NCBI GenBank assembly: GCA_035291905.1
Contig: DATDRF010000257.1
Location: forward strand, 1-27,179
Length of the DNA stretch: 27,179 bases
Origin: JACPLA01 sp035291905
GTDB lineage: Bacteria; Bacteroidota; Ignavibacteria; UBA10030
Direction: 5' to 3'
Part shown: piece after piece, positions 1-7,991 of the stretch
Position numbering within the stretch: the stretch's first letter is position 1
How the letters are laid out: the number at the start of each line of letters is the position of its first letter
The notes under the pieces: model-generated
The model's input: only the letters and a program-made list of their open reading frames with translations
The model's database searches: none
What the model was told of the DNA's origin: nothing
Made by a program: the position numbers and the translations under genes

Positions 1-2735
1 AGAAGCGGATACACGCCAATGTTCCAGGGGCTTGATTGACCCAGGTTGTTTGGCTCATTGATCTTCGTGTAGTTGTGCCCGCTGTTGAATGAGAGGATTG
101 TGTTGAGTCCCATCCCTTCCAACACCGCACCGCCGTCACCCTTCGCAAAACGATAATCAAGGATGATCGATCCAACGTGCGCCTGGTTGAAAGGCATCGG
201 GTTGATGAATTCCGGTGCTCTGGCTCTGAGTTCGTCAGAAACCGTCACGCCTCCAGATGTCGAGGATGAACCCGTTCCTTTCGCATCGGAGAGCGTATAG
301 TTGATGCGGGCAGACAGACGGTTCGTCCGTCGCAGATCCAAGGTCAATTCGACACCCTTCACGGTGCCAAAATCGGCATTCTGATAGGTGGTAAAGATTG
401 GTGTTCCGGCCGAATTGAAATGCCGGCGAATCTGCATCTGGTCCTTCGTGTCCTTGTAGAATGCCGTCAGTGTGAAGGAGAGGTTGTCTGTCAGGAGCTG
501 ACGAATACCCGTCTCAAACGACGTTGTCCGCTCCGGACGAGCTTCGAAGCCCAAGCCACCGCCGTAAGGACTTCGGTCTTCCGGCGCGATGGCACGGCTG
601 AAACCGAAACTGCTGAAGTAGAATTGCCCCAACGAGGCAAACTGAGCGAATTTGCCAAACTGTGAAAAGAATACGGTCCTGTCAGAAATCGGGAAGGAGA
701 AGCTGATTCTGGGAAGAAGCAGCTGATGACCTTCTGTTTGTTTGATTTGTGACTCGTCGATGATGCCGAGAGCGACGTTATAATCCATCTGGTTGTAGTC
801 GTACTCCCGCGTTATCGGATTCAGCGTCTTGTCGACCGTCTTGATCTTCGGATCGTAATGCTCGAATCGCAGACCGACGTTCAGGATCAGGTCGCGATAT
901 TCGTATTTGCTTTGGACGTAGGCAGAAGCATAGAGCGGTTTGTACGGCTCATCCAGCGTTGCTCCTGCAGGAGCACCGTCCAAGTTGTATCCATCGGACT
1001 CCTTGCCCAAGTAGGTGTAGCCATAGGTGGTGATACCGCCGCGATCGAGATAGCGGATTCGCTCCTCGTATTTGCTCGCATACGTTGCATCGTAGTCGCC
1101 ATCCAGGTCAGGATCAAGGAAGCGCAGCAAATTGGCCACATTGCCGACGCTATAGGACCGCATCGTCCACGAGTCCAGACTACCGCCAGCCTTCAATTCC
1201 CAGTTCGATGTCACCTGAGATACGAGGTCGACATTGACCCCCAGGCCAACCTGCTTGCTCTTTGAGTACCCATTGTTCGGAGCATAGGGGTGCGTGAACC
1301 GGAATGCGAAGATCGTGCTGTAGAGGTCGGGGCCGTTGTACCGATTCAACCATTCGTCGGTCGGTAATCCGGCGGCTGCCCATGCCGAGCTGTCGGCATA
1401 TGCTATCCAGTTGTGCTTGAACTTCTGATCCCACGTGCGCGCATATCTGTATTGCCAGGTCAAACCAACCTCATAGAAGGTTGTCGGGCTGAGCAGGTGA
1501 GTCAGCTTGGCACTCAACATGCGAGTGTTATTGTAACTCATTGTTACTCTGTCGATGGGGCGATAGTAGGCCGCTAAGGCACCCGGCCAACTGCCACTGT
1601 TCGGTGCCTCGCCCGTAGCATACTGCCCGAGGATGCGCAGCTTCAACGGAAGGTTTGCCAGCGTGTTCAGATCGAACAGCGCATTGCCGCTGAAGGTCCA
1701 GTTGTTCGTCCAGTTCTTATAAAGATAGTTCTCTTTGAACTCCACGATGCCGCGGACGGTATCACCGTTGATGACTTCCATGCCCGGGAGGTCTTTGCCG
1801 AAATTGGTCGCCCGCCACAGTCCGTCATCCGTGAATCCCGTGAACTTGAACGGAGTCAGGTACATCGCCTGGTCGTTGCGGAGATAGTTGTTCTGGGCAG
1901 CACCAAAGACCCGGATTCCATTCATGCCCGGTATCGGCCCGCCGAGTGTTGCGACGACATTGCGGTATCCTTGTGAAGTTGTTCCGAGGAACTTGTCTCC
2001 CGGCTTCGCAAAGTCATCCGTGCGGATGTCAAGGGTTGCATTGATCTTTGATCCGCCGGTCCGGCTGGTCGTGCGAACAAGACCTGAGTTCGCTCCGCCG
2101 AATTCTGCCGTGAAACCTCCGGTCTGGACCTGAATCTCTTCCAATGCTTCCTGAATGAGACCGATGTTCTGATAGTTGCCGATCGGGTTCGTGATGTTTG
2201 CACCGTCAACGTAGTAGGCAACTTCACCCGCACGACCGCCGCGGACATACAGGTTGCCTCCCTGCAGCACGATACCGGCGTTCAACGCCACGATGTTCTG
2301 CACGCCGCGGATCGGAATGTTCTTGATATCCTCCTGCGTCTGAATGCGCACGGTATTCGTCGTGTTCCTTTGGATCAGGGGACGCTCAGCCACGACCTCA
2401 ACGGCCTCAACCTGAATCGCCGTGCTTGAGAGCGCGAAATCCTGAGTCTCCGTAATGTTCGAAAGTACACGAATATTGGAAATTGTGTAGGGTGAGTATC
2501 CGATGTAGGAGGCCTTCACCGTGTATGTTCCGGGGGGAACACTCAGGATGATGTAGTCTCCGTTCAGATCGGATGATGCGCCAAGGCTCGTCCCATCGAT
2601 GGTGACGTTGGCGCCGATAAGAGGTTCACCTGATTCCTTGTCCGTTACTCTACCACGGAGCTTTCCATCCTGTGCGAGCAACAGTACAGGGAGGAGGAAA
2701 AGGGCGGTGAATGCCGCGAGTAGCTTGCGAAGCAT
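1..2735 (-). CDS. TonB-dependent outer-membrane receptor, 3' end outside window
   Basis: Outer-membrane beta-barrel protein predicted to import a ligand using TonB/ExbBD energy; the substrate cannot be read from the sequence. About 911 codons are open in one frame from the ATG at 2735 to the window edge, so the C-terminal part of the barrel is missing. Residues 1-21 are a signal peptide (MLRK, hydrophobic core, LLLA before QDG). Residues about 25-105 are a carboxypeptidase-regulatory-like beta-sandwich (GRVTDKESGEPLIGANV, then DLNGDY and PPGTYTV). Residues about 125-235 are the plug, with NLYVRGGRAGEVAYYVDGA and EFGGANSG. The rest is rich in aromatic, barrel-like strands. A strong SD (AAGGAGG) lies 7 nt before the start. 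It lies downstream of serA on the same strand but has its own promoter. No SusD-like partner is visible. Class is sure, ligand unknown. Confidence 0.9.
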   Translation of the reverse strand, partial: MLRKLLAAFTALFLLPVLLLAQDGKLRGRVTDKESGEPLIGANVTIDGTSLGASSDLNGDYIILSVPPGTYTVKASYIGYSPYTISNIRVLSNITETQDFALSSTAIQVEAVEVVAERPLIQRNTTNTVRIQTQEDIKNIPIRGVQNIVALNAGIVLQGGNLYVRGGRAGEVAYYVDGANITNPIGNYQNIGLIQEALEEIQVQTGGFTAEFGGANSGLVRTTSRTGGSKINATLDIRTDDFAKPGDKFLGTTSQGYRNVVATLGGPIPGMNGIRVFGAAQNNYLRNDQAMYLTPFKFTGFTDDGLWRATNFGKDLPGMEVINGDTVRGIVEFKENYLYKNWTNNWTFSGNALFDLNTLANLPLKLRILGQYATGEAPNSGSWPGALAAYYRPIDRVTMSYNNTRMLSAKLTHLLSPTTFYEVGLTWQYRYARTWDQKFKHNWIAYADSSAWAAAGLPTDEWLNRYNGPDLYSTIFAFRFTHPYAPNNGYSKSKQVGLGVNVDLVSQVTSNWELKAGGSLDSWTMRSYSVGNVANLLRFLDPDLDGDYDATYASKYEERIRYLDRGGITTYGYTYLGKESDGYNLDGAPAGATLDEPYKPLYASAYVQSKYEYRDLILNVGLRFEHYDPKIKTVDKTLNPITREYDYNQMDYNVALGIIDESQIKQTEGHQLLLPRISFSFPISDRTVFFSQFGKFAQFASLGQFYFSSFGFSRAIAPEDRSPYGGGLGFEARPERTTSFETGIRQLLTDNLSFTLTAFYKDTKDQMQIRRHFNSAGTPIFTTYQNADFGTVKGVELTLDLRRTNRLSARINYTLSDAKGTGSSSTSGGVTVSDELRARAPEFINPMPFNQAHVGSIILDYRFAKGDGGAVLEGMGLNTILSFNSGHNYTKINEPNNLGQSSPWNIGVYPL

Positions 2736-2802
2736 ATTCTACCTCCTTCATGATGTAGAATGTGTTGAGTTAGATTGCGGGACTATCTACCACGGTTTGC
2801 CG

Positions 2803-2883
2803 TCAAGCTAGATGATTCAGCAGATGAATCATTCGGAAAGATGTTTCAACTTTATGCGACAATGCCGTTTGTGTGAACGACAT
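2803..2883 (-). CDS. possible 26-codon leader ORF upstream of the TonB receptor
   Basis: Within the receptor leader an ATG at 2883 opens a 26-codon frame (MSFTQTALSHKVETSFRMIH...) ending in TGA at 2803. It is preceded by TAAGGAGGTGATC (2894-2906), a 13-nt perfect complement of the canonical 16S rRNA 3' tail. However, the GGAGG core is 15 nt from the ATG, longer than usual. The peptide has no recognisable domain or run of one amino acid that would suggest attenuation. Its last codons overlap a 7-bp hairpin. Real translation is uncertain. Confidence 0.25.
   Translation of the reverse strand: MSFTQTALSHKVETSFRMIHLLNHLA
2812..2832. repeat. 7-bp inverted repeat in receptor leader
   Basis: Arms ATGATTC (2812-2818) and GAATCAT (2826-2832) are perfectly complementary around a 7-nt loop. 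In the minus-strand transcript this forms a hairpin about 80 nt before the receptor start codon, inside the end of the possible leader ORF. There is no T-run, so it is not an intrinsic terminator. Function unknown. Confidence 0.4.
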
Positions 2884-2950
2884 TCGTGCGCGTGATCACC
2901 TCCTTACTTGCAAGCCATTGATTTTATAAGGACTTATACTTTGTGGAGAA

Positions 2951-2979
2951 AATATAGGTCATGACCCCTGAGAAGTCAA
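2951..2979 (-). promoter_or_regulatory. sigma70-type promoter of the TonB receptor gene
   Basis: On the minus strand a -35 box TTGACT (2974-2979) and a -10 box TATATT (2951-2956) are separated by exactly 17 nt. Just upstream of the -35 lie T6 and A7 tracts (about 2982-2996) that resemble an UP element. The -10 region continues TATATTTT, which also fits loosely the TAnnTTTG element of Bacteroidota. Transcription would begin near 2944, giving a leader of about 210 nt. The boxes are seen directly; promoter activity is inferred. Confidence 0.7.
2957..2966. promoter_or_regulatory. perfect 10-bp palindrome in promoter spacer, candidate operator
   Basis: The sequence GGTCATGACC is its own reverse complement. 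It sits between the -35 and -10 boxes of the receptor promoter, touching the -10. A dimeric regulator bound here would block RNA polymerase. The palindrome is seen; operator function is inference, since a 10-bp palindrome can occur by chance. Confidence 0.35.
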
Positions 2980-3016
2980 GTCTTTTTTTGAAAAAACCTG
3001 TCGAAAATGAAGCCGT

Positions 3017-3040
3017 TTCATCACATTTCTTTGTGACGAA
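3017..3040 (-). terminator. weak hairpin just after serA
   Basis: In the minus-strand RNA, UUCGUCACA pairs with UGUGAUGAA (9 bp with one G-U) around a 6-nt loop, starting 4 nt past the serA stop codon. The following sequence has only a short T4 stretch and a T6 stretch further on, so termination would be weak. It could separate serA transcripts from the downstream receptor promoter. Confidence 0.35.
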
Positions 3041-3044
3041 TTAC

Positions 3045-4622
3045 CTAGAGCTTGGCGCTCCTGACTTCAAAAACCCCCTCAATCATTTCCATTTTCCTAA
3101 GAATCGCCTGCGGAATTGGGCTGTCAACGTTAATAATAGTAAGAGCGCGTTTCCCCGGTTCGTCCCGACCCAGGGCAAGACCGGCAATATTGATCCCTTC
3201 ACCGGCTAAAATAGAGCCGACCGCCGCCAGCATACCGGGTCGGTCGATGTTCTTATAAAAGAGCATTGTTCCTTCCGGGACCATTTCCAAATGATAGCCG
3301 TCCATTTGGACGATCCTGGGATGCGAGTTGTCGAAGACTGTCCCTGCAACCTCTTTCCTCCCCTGGTCGGACTCGTAGTCGACCTTTATGAGTTGGGTAT
3401 AGGATCCACCATCCAGACCCCTCTTTTCTTCAAGTGAGATGCCGAGCTCTCTCGCAATGATCAGCGCGTTAACCAGATTCACGGGCTCTGTGAGTCTCTG
3501 AGAAAGCACGCCCTTCAAGGTCGCTGAAGCAATCAGTTCACTTGACTGGGTTATTGGCTGACCAACCGCAGTAACGGTGATTCGTTTGAGTTTCCCCGCG
3601 ACGAGCTGCGCTACGAGACTGCCGAGCTTCTCCGCGAGCCGAACGTATGGTTTCAAATCCTGGCGCATTGCCATTTGAATCACTTCTGCGTTCACCGCCC
3701 CCGATACTCCGCGCTCGTGGAGCAAATCGGCAACTTGTATCGCTATCTGTTTTGCCACTTTCTCCTGCGCTTCTTCGGTCGAGGCCCCCAAGTGAGGGGT
3801 AGCAATGAGTTTCGGATGCCGCAGAAGCTCGGTATTCGTTGGCGGCTCCTGCACGAAAACATCCAACGCGGCCCCCCCAATTTTTCCCGACTCCAGCCCT
3901 CTCAACAGAGCTCCTTCGTCAACAATCCCGCCGCGGGCACAATTGATAAGCCTTACTCCCTGTTTGCACGCTTTGATCTGTTCGTCTCCGATGAGCCCCC
4001 GTGTCTCGTCATTCAGCGGCGTATGCACCGTGATGACATCCGCCTGCGCGTAGATTTCCTGAAGCGAAACGAGTTGAATGTCCAACTTGGCTGCCACGTC
4101 CGCAGAAAGAACCGGGTCGAAACCAATTGTCTTCATGCCAAATGCCTGGCATCGTGTGGCAACTTCCCTGCCGACTTTCCCGAGCCCGACGATCCCTATC
4201 GTCTTCCCGAAGAGTTCAACACCCGTGTATTTTTTCCGCTCCCATTTTCCCTCACGAAGCGACTCAAAAGATTGAGGGATATTCCTTGCCATGGACAACA
4301 GGAGTGAGACCGTATGTTCCGCCGTCGAGATCGTGTTGCCACCGGGAGTGTTCATGACAACGATTCCCCTGCGAGTTGCAGCATCACAGTCAATGTTGTC
4401 AACACCTGCACCCGCACGTCCGATCACTCTCATCCTTTCCGCCAATCCGATTATTTCGGAGGTCACCTGGGTACTGCTCCGTACAACCAGACCTTCATAC
4501 TCGCCGATGATCTTCTTGAGTTCTTCGTTCTTCATCCCCGGACGAAGATCCACCTCAAATCCGTCTTTCCTCAAGACGTCGGCACACACTGATTCAATCT
4601 GATCGCTGATGAGAATTCTCAT
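3045..4622 (-). CDS. serA: D-3-phosphoglycerate dehydrogenase
   Basis: Catalyses the NAD-dependent oxidation of 3-phosphoglycerate to 3-phosphohydroxypyruvate, the first step of the phosphorylated serine pathway, in the cytoplasm. It has 525 residues, the length of the long PGDH type. An N-terminal substrate-binding part (RSSTQVT, about 49-55) and the nucleotide-binding fold with GLGKVG (146-151) are followed by catalytic Arg230 (CARGG), Glu259 (QEPP) and His277 (PHLGAST). An intervening ASB-type domain follows (about 320-445), then a C-terminal ACT domain (about 452-525, NIDRPGMLAAVGSIL) that in this family senses serine. The ATG lies inside the last codons of the upstream aminotransferase gene (ATGA overlap), implying translational coupling. 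All key residues are present. Confidence 0.96.
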   Translation of the reverse strand: MRILISDQIESVCADVLRKDGFEVDLRPGMKNEELKKIIGEYEGLVVRSSTQVTSEIIGLAERMRVIGRAGAGVDNIDCDAATRRGIVVMNTPGGNTISTAEHTVSLLLSMARNIPQSFESLREGKWERKKYTGVELFGKTIGIVGLGKVGREVATRCQAFGMKTIGFDPVLSADVAAKLDIQLVSLQEIYAQADVITVHTPLNDETRGLIGDEQIKACKQGVRLINCARGGIVDEGALLRGLESGKIGGAALDVFVQEPPTNTELLRHPKLIATPHLGASTEEAQEKVAKQIAIQVADLLHERGVSGAVNAEVIQMAMRQDLKPYVRLAEKLGSLVAQLVAGKLKRITVTAVGQPITQSSELIASATLKGVLSQRLTEPVNLVNALIIARELGISLEEKRGLDGGSYTQLIKVDYESDQGRKEVAGTVFDNSHPRIVQMDGYHLEMVPEGTMLFYKNIDRPGMLAAVGSILAGEGINIAGLALGRDEPGKRALTIINVDSPIPQAILRKMEMIEGVFEVRSAKL

Positions 4623-5767
4623 TTCTTGCTCCCGCGTTCACTCAATGTCCGCTGGACCGCCTGAACGCCGGAACCGAGAGGGAAAGAGTAACCGCACTCG
4701 GCAAGTGTCAGTTCCAAAGCCGAAATCATCGCCACCATGTCAAGCTCGTCATAGTAGCCCAGATGAGAAATCCGGAAGATTTTTCCTGAAAGATGCCCCT
4801 GGCCGCCTGCGATCGTGATTCCGTATGTACCTTTGAGAATCTTGTTGAACTTCTTCGGATCCATTGATTCCGGGAGCCAAAAAGCCGTAAGGGCGGAAGA
4901 GGCGTTTTTTGCCAGGAGCCGCAATCCCAAGGCGGTTACTCCATCCCTGATGGACCGTGAAAGGAGGGAATGTCTCGCCCAGACCCCCTCGATGCCCTCT
5001 TTCCGGATCATCTCCAGGGCCTCGTCAACCCCAATAACCAGTGAAATTGCCGGGGTCCAAGGGGTGTCGTTCGACTGGTTGGACTTTCGGGCATGCAACA
5101 GGTCAAAATAGTACCTGGGAGCTTTTGACGCCTCGATTACTTTCCAGGCCCTCTTCCCTACCGCAATGAACGCAAGCCCGGGAGGAATCATCAATCCCTT
5201 CTGAGAGCCGGTCACAACGACGTCGAGCCCCCAGGCGTCCATACGAAGTTCCATTGCGCCCACTGCTGTGATCCCATCCACAACAATCAAGGCCTCCGAA
5301 TTCTTGCGAACAGCCTCGGCAATTGCCTTGACATCCGTCGCAGCCCCAGTTGAGGTTTCACTCTGGGTGAGGTACACCGCCTTGATTCCTGCATGTTTCT
5401 TCAAAACTTCCACAACCTGCTCGGGGGTGACAGAGCTGCCCCATTCCACGGTTTTCTCGACGGGATCAACCCCGTAGGTGCGCAGCAGCTCGCCCCAGCG
5501 CTCGCCGAATTTTCCGCCATTCACAAAGAGCGCCTTGTCACCTGGGGAATGAAGATTGCAGACTGCAGCCTCCATTGCGCCCGTTCCGGATGATGTCAGG
5601 GTGAGGACCTCCCCTTCCGTCTGAAAGAGGTACTGCAGGTTTTTTGTGACTCTCGCCAGGATTTCAGTGAATTCGGGATGACGATGGTGAATAATAGGTC
5701 CCGCCATTTTGAGCATGACTGATTCGGGGACGGGTGTCGGACCGGGGGTAAAGAGCCGGGTTTTCAC
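4619..5767 (-). CDS. class V aminotransferase (serine-pyruvate/alanine-glyoxylate type), probable phosphoserine transaminase
   Basis: PLP-dependent fold-type I aminotransferase of the AGXT/serine-glyoxylate family, 382 residues. Visible motifs: FTPGPTPVPE at the N-terminus, SGTGAMEA (60-67) for phosphate binding, VVDGITAVG (162-170) with the Asp that contacts the pyridine nitrogen, and TGSQKGLMIPPG with Schiff-base Lys190. The direct 4-bp overlap with serA suggests it transaminates 3-phosphohydroxypyruvate to phosphoserine, replacing the more familiar SerC. That role is known for some class V enzymes in other lineages and is inferred here. The start is GTG at 5767, with AAAGGA about 10 nt upstream; no in-frame ATG upstream fits better. 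Alternatives are serine-glyoxylate or alanine-glyoxylate aminotransferase. Confidence 0.88.
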   Translation of the reverse strand: MKTRLFTPGPTPVPESVMLKMAGPIIHHRHPEFTEILARVTKNLQYLFQTEGEVLTLTSSGTGAMEAAVCNLHSPGDKALFVNGGKFGERWGELLRTYGVDPVEKTVEWGSSVTPEQVVEVLKKHAGIKAVYLTQSETSTGAATDVKAIAEAVRKNSEALIVVDGITAVGAMELRMDAWGLDVVVTGSQKGLMIPPGLAFIAVGKRAWKVIEASKAPRYYFDLLHARKSNQSNDTPWTPAISLVIGVDEALEMIRKEGIEGVWARHSLLSRSIRDGVTALGLRLLAKNASSALTAFWLPESMDPKKFNKILKGTYGITIAGGQGHLSGKIFRISHLGYYDELDMVAMISALELTLAECGYSFPLGSGVQAVQRTLSERGSKK

Positions 5768-6035
5768 AGGATGGGGGTCCTTTGGTTAATGAAATGCGCG
5801 GGGATAAAAGTACGACAACGGGACCCGATATGCAAGAAATGGAAATAAGAAAGTCTTGGGTACCGGACACCTCATTGTCACACTATGTTCGTTTGATTCG
5901 GAGTGGACTTTTTGTTTTCTTGGTCCCTATGAGGTTTAACTATCACAGATTGCCAAGAAGCTGGTCGACCCCGCATTTTGCCGGAAACAATCCAAGAATC
6001 AAGTTCAACTTCCAACGGTTTGCCAGGGGTCCTTA
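5768..6035. other. divergent intergenic region
   Basis: These 268 bp separate the minus-strand aminotransferase-serA unit from the plus-strand membrane protein gene and should carry both promoters. On the minus strand TTGCAT and TACTTT occur with 17-nt spacing (about 5807-5835), a weak candidate for the aminotransferase. No good plus-strand promoter, riboswitch or repeat was recognised. Confidence 0.3.
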
Positions 6036-7991
6036 TTGATCAAAGACTTGAAAGATTCGGTCGGGCATTCGCAGCCCTCTCACACTCCGCTTCCGGCAAG
6101 CAGCGCCGCTGAAACGCTCAAAGAGCGATTAGTCGCGCGCTCTTGCATCGTTGCTTTGTTGATCCTCTCGTTTGTCCTCGCCTTCCGTCAGATTGACAGC
6201 GTGGACATAGGGCTGCACCTAGCCCCTGGACACTGGATGCTTGAGAATCGATCATTCCCAAAGCATGATCTTTTCACCTTTACTGTCGCGGACAACCCGT
6301 ACGTCGACACGTATTGGTTCTATCAGGTTTTTCTCGCTGCGTTGGATATCATTGGGGGGAGTACGCTACTGATCGCTGCAAACGCTCTTGCCGTTTGCAT
6401 GAGCATCACGTTAATGATATTTCGAAGTCGTCTTGGCGGAAGTATTTGGCCCAGCGCGTTTCCGATACTCTTGTTCGTCGCAGTTTATACGCTCAACTAC
6501 GAAATCAGACCTCACGTTTTTTCGTGGATCTATCTCGGAGGGCTTCTCTATTACTTGGAGAGGGAAGAGATAGGGGAAGGAAAGCGATTTTATGCCGTGA
6601 CTGGTATCATGCTCCTTTGGGCTAACACGCAACCAACTTTTGTGCTTGGTTGGGTGGCCATCGGTTGTCACTTGATCGGATTATTCATGAAGGAACGTAA
6701 GGGATTCCTTCGGAGATGCCTCCCCTTTGCCGGTGCAATCGCTGTCTGTTTTGCAAACCCTTATTTTGAAAGAGGTGTTTTCCTGCCATTTACGCAGTTT
6801 GGGTTCCTGAGTGAAAGCAGCGTTTTCAAACACCTCATTGCTGAGTACAATCCGTTGCCGCTCGTGCCTCGGGAGGCGGACTATGCATTTCTTGGCAAGG
6901 TGGATTTTTCGTTTCCAATCTTCATACTACAACTTTTTCGGATCTTCTTGATCGCAGCTGTCATCGTCCAATCCTTCCGCAAAAGAATCAGCATCCATCA
7001 ATCTATTCTTTCCGGCTTGTTGTTTTACCTCAGCCTGCTGGCGGAGAAAAATATTGGGTACTTTGTCGTAGCAATCGTTCCGATTGTCATTCGATCGCTT
7101 GTGTACAGCCCTGAGAGGCCAAGATCTCGGTGGAAATATATTTCAATGGGTGCAGCCTTGGTTGTTGTCCTCTCCTGCCTGGACCTCACCATTCGTGTTG
7201 TATCCAATGATTACTATTCGGTTCGTCGCCTGCATTTCAGATTTGGCGCCGGATACAATAATTTGTCACTCCCCGTAAAGGCAACCGATTTTTTGATTAC
7301 GCGGAACCTGCAGGGACGGATGATGAATCACATCAATTTCGGTGGCTACCTCATGTACAAGCTGGGCCCCAACCACCGCATCTTTATTGACGGACGAAAT
7401 GAAGTGATTGGAGAGAATTTCGCCGAAGAGTATTTACAGACAAATGAGAACAAAACAATTGGGAACGTGGTAAGAAAGTACCAGCCAGAGTTAGCAATCT
7501 TTCCGCACAAGGAAGCACTGAGCTGGGTGAACTATTTCATGCACGACACAACCAATTGGCGACTTGTTTACTTCGATGAGCTTGCGGCGATCTATCTTAG
7601 GAAGGGGTATGCGAACGAAGTCCCATCATTTGACCCGTCGAAGGACACAAGCCTATTCAATAAACTCTCCCGAAAGGAGCTTAAAGCATTGCTGCAAAAA
7701 AAAGTAACACGGCCCTTCTTGGACAAGTATCTCAAGAAACAGTATTACCCCGTTTCGGAAAGCGAAAGGGCCGTATTTTCTTATTATAATGGATGGATCT
7801 CTGAGGCAATCTCTTTCACTGTAACCGGGCTCAGTCGAAGCACCGTAGACTGTCCTGAACTCTATTTGAATCTGGCAATCTATTTTCTAGCCCTTGGCGA
7901 CGTCACGAACACAAGGATCTGTTTGGATCGCTTTGAAGAAGGCGGCTATCGATCAGCAAGTGCCGTCCAGATACGAAGTCTCTTGAGGTAA
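6036..7991 (+). CDS. polytopic membrane protein, GT-C-like glycosyltransferase family of unknown substrate
   Basis: 651 residues. A hydrophilic N-terminus (1-34) precedes a first transmembrane segment (about 35-50) and many further hydrophobic segments up to about residue 390; a soluble C-terminal part follows. The order of motifs matches uncharacterised GT-C-like proteins: an acidic first external loop (SVDIGLHLAPGHWMLENRS, 55-73, then KHDLFTFT 76-83), EIRPHVFSW (156-164), WANTQPTFVLGW (195-206), NPYFERG (241-247), EYNPLP (270-275), and NFGGYLMYKLGP...FIDGRNEVIGE (434-460). In such proteins the first-loop acidic residues usually bind a lipid-linked sugar donor; here that is inference. The C-terminus (about 590-650) is helical, perhaps a degenerate TPR. 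The start is TTG at 6036, with AGGGG 8 nt upstream. It stands alone on the plus strand. Confidence 0.75.
   Translation: MIKDLKDSVGHSQPSHTPLPASSAAETLKERLVARSCIVALLILSFVLAFRQIDSVDIGLHLAPGHWMLENRSFPKHDLFTFTVADNPYVDTYWFYQVFLAALDIIGGSTLLIAANALAVCMSITLMIFRSRLGGSIWPSAFPILLFVAVYTLNYEIRPHVFSWIYLGGLLYYLEREEIGEGKRFYAVTGIMLLWANTQPTFVLGWVAIGCHLIGLFMKERKGFLRRCLPFAGAIAVCFANPYFERGVFLPFTQFGFLSESSVFKHLIAEYNPLPLVPREADYAFLGKVDFSFPIFILQLFRIFLIAAVIVQSFRKRISIHQSILSGLLFYLSLLAEKNIGYFVVAIVPIVIRSLVYSPERPRSRWKYISMGAALVVVLSCLDLTIRVVSNDYYSVRRLHFRFGAGYNNLSLPVKATDFLITRNLQGRMMNHINFGGYLMYKLGPNHRIFIDGRNEVIGENFAEEYLQTNENKTIGNVVRKYQPELAIFPHKEALSWVNYFMHDTTNWRLVYFDELAAIYLRKGYANEVPSFDPSKDTSLFNKLSRKELKALLQKKVTRPFLDKYLKKQYYPVSESERAVFSYYNGWISEAISFTVTGLSRSTVDCPELYLNLAIYFLALGDVTNTRICLDRFEEGGYRSASAVQIRSLLR

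Noticed and set aside
2736..2944. Cobalamin or other riboswitch in the receptor leader
   Set aside because: No B12-box or other riboswitch core that I can recognise is present, although many TonB receptors have one.
3675..4307. 210-codon plus-strand frame opposite serA
   Set aside because: Lies wholly within serA, which has every catalytic motif; the antisense product has no recognisable domain.
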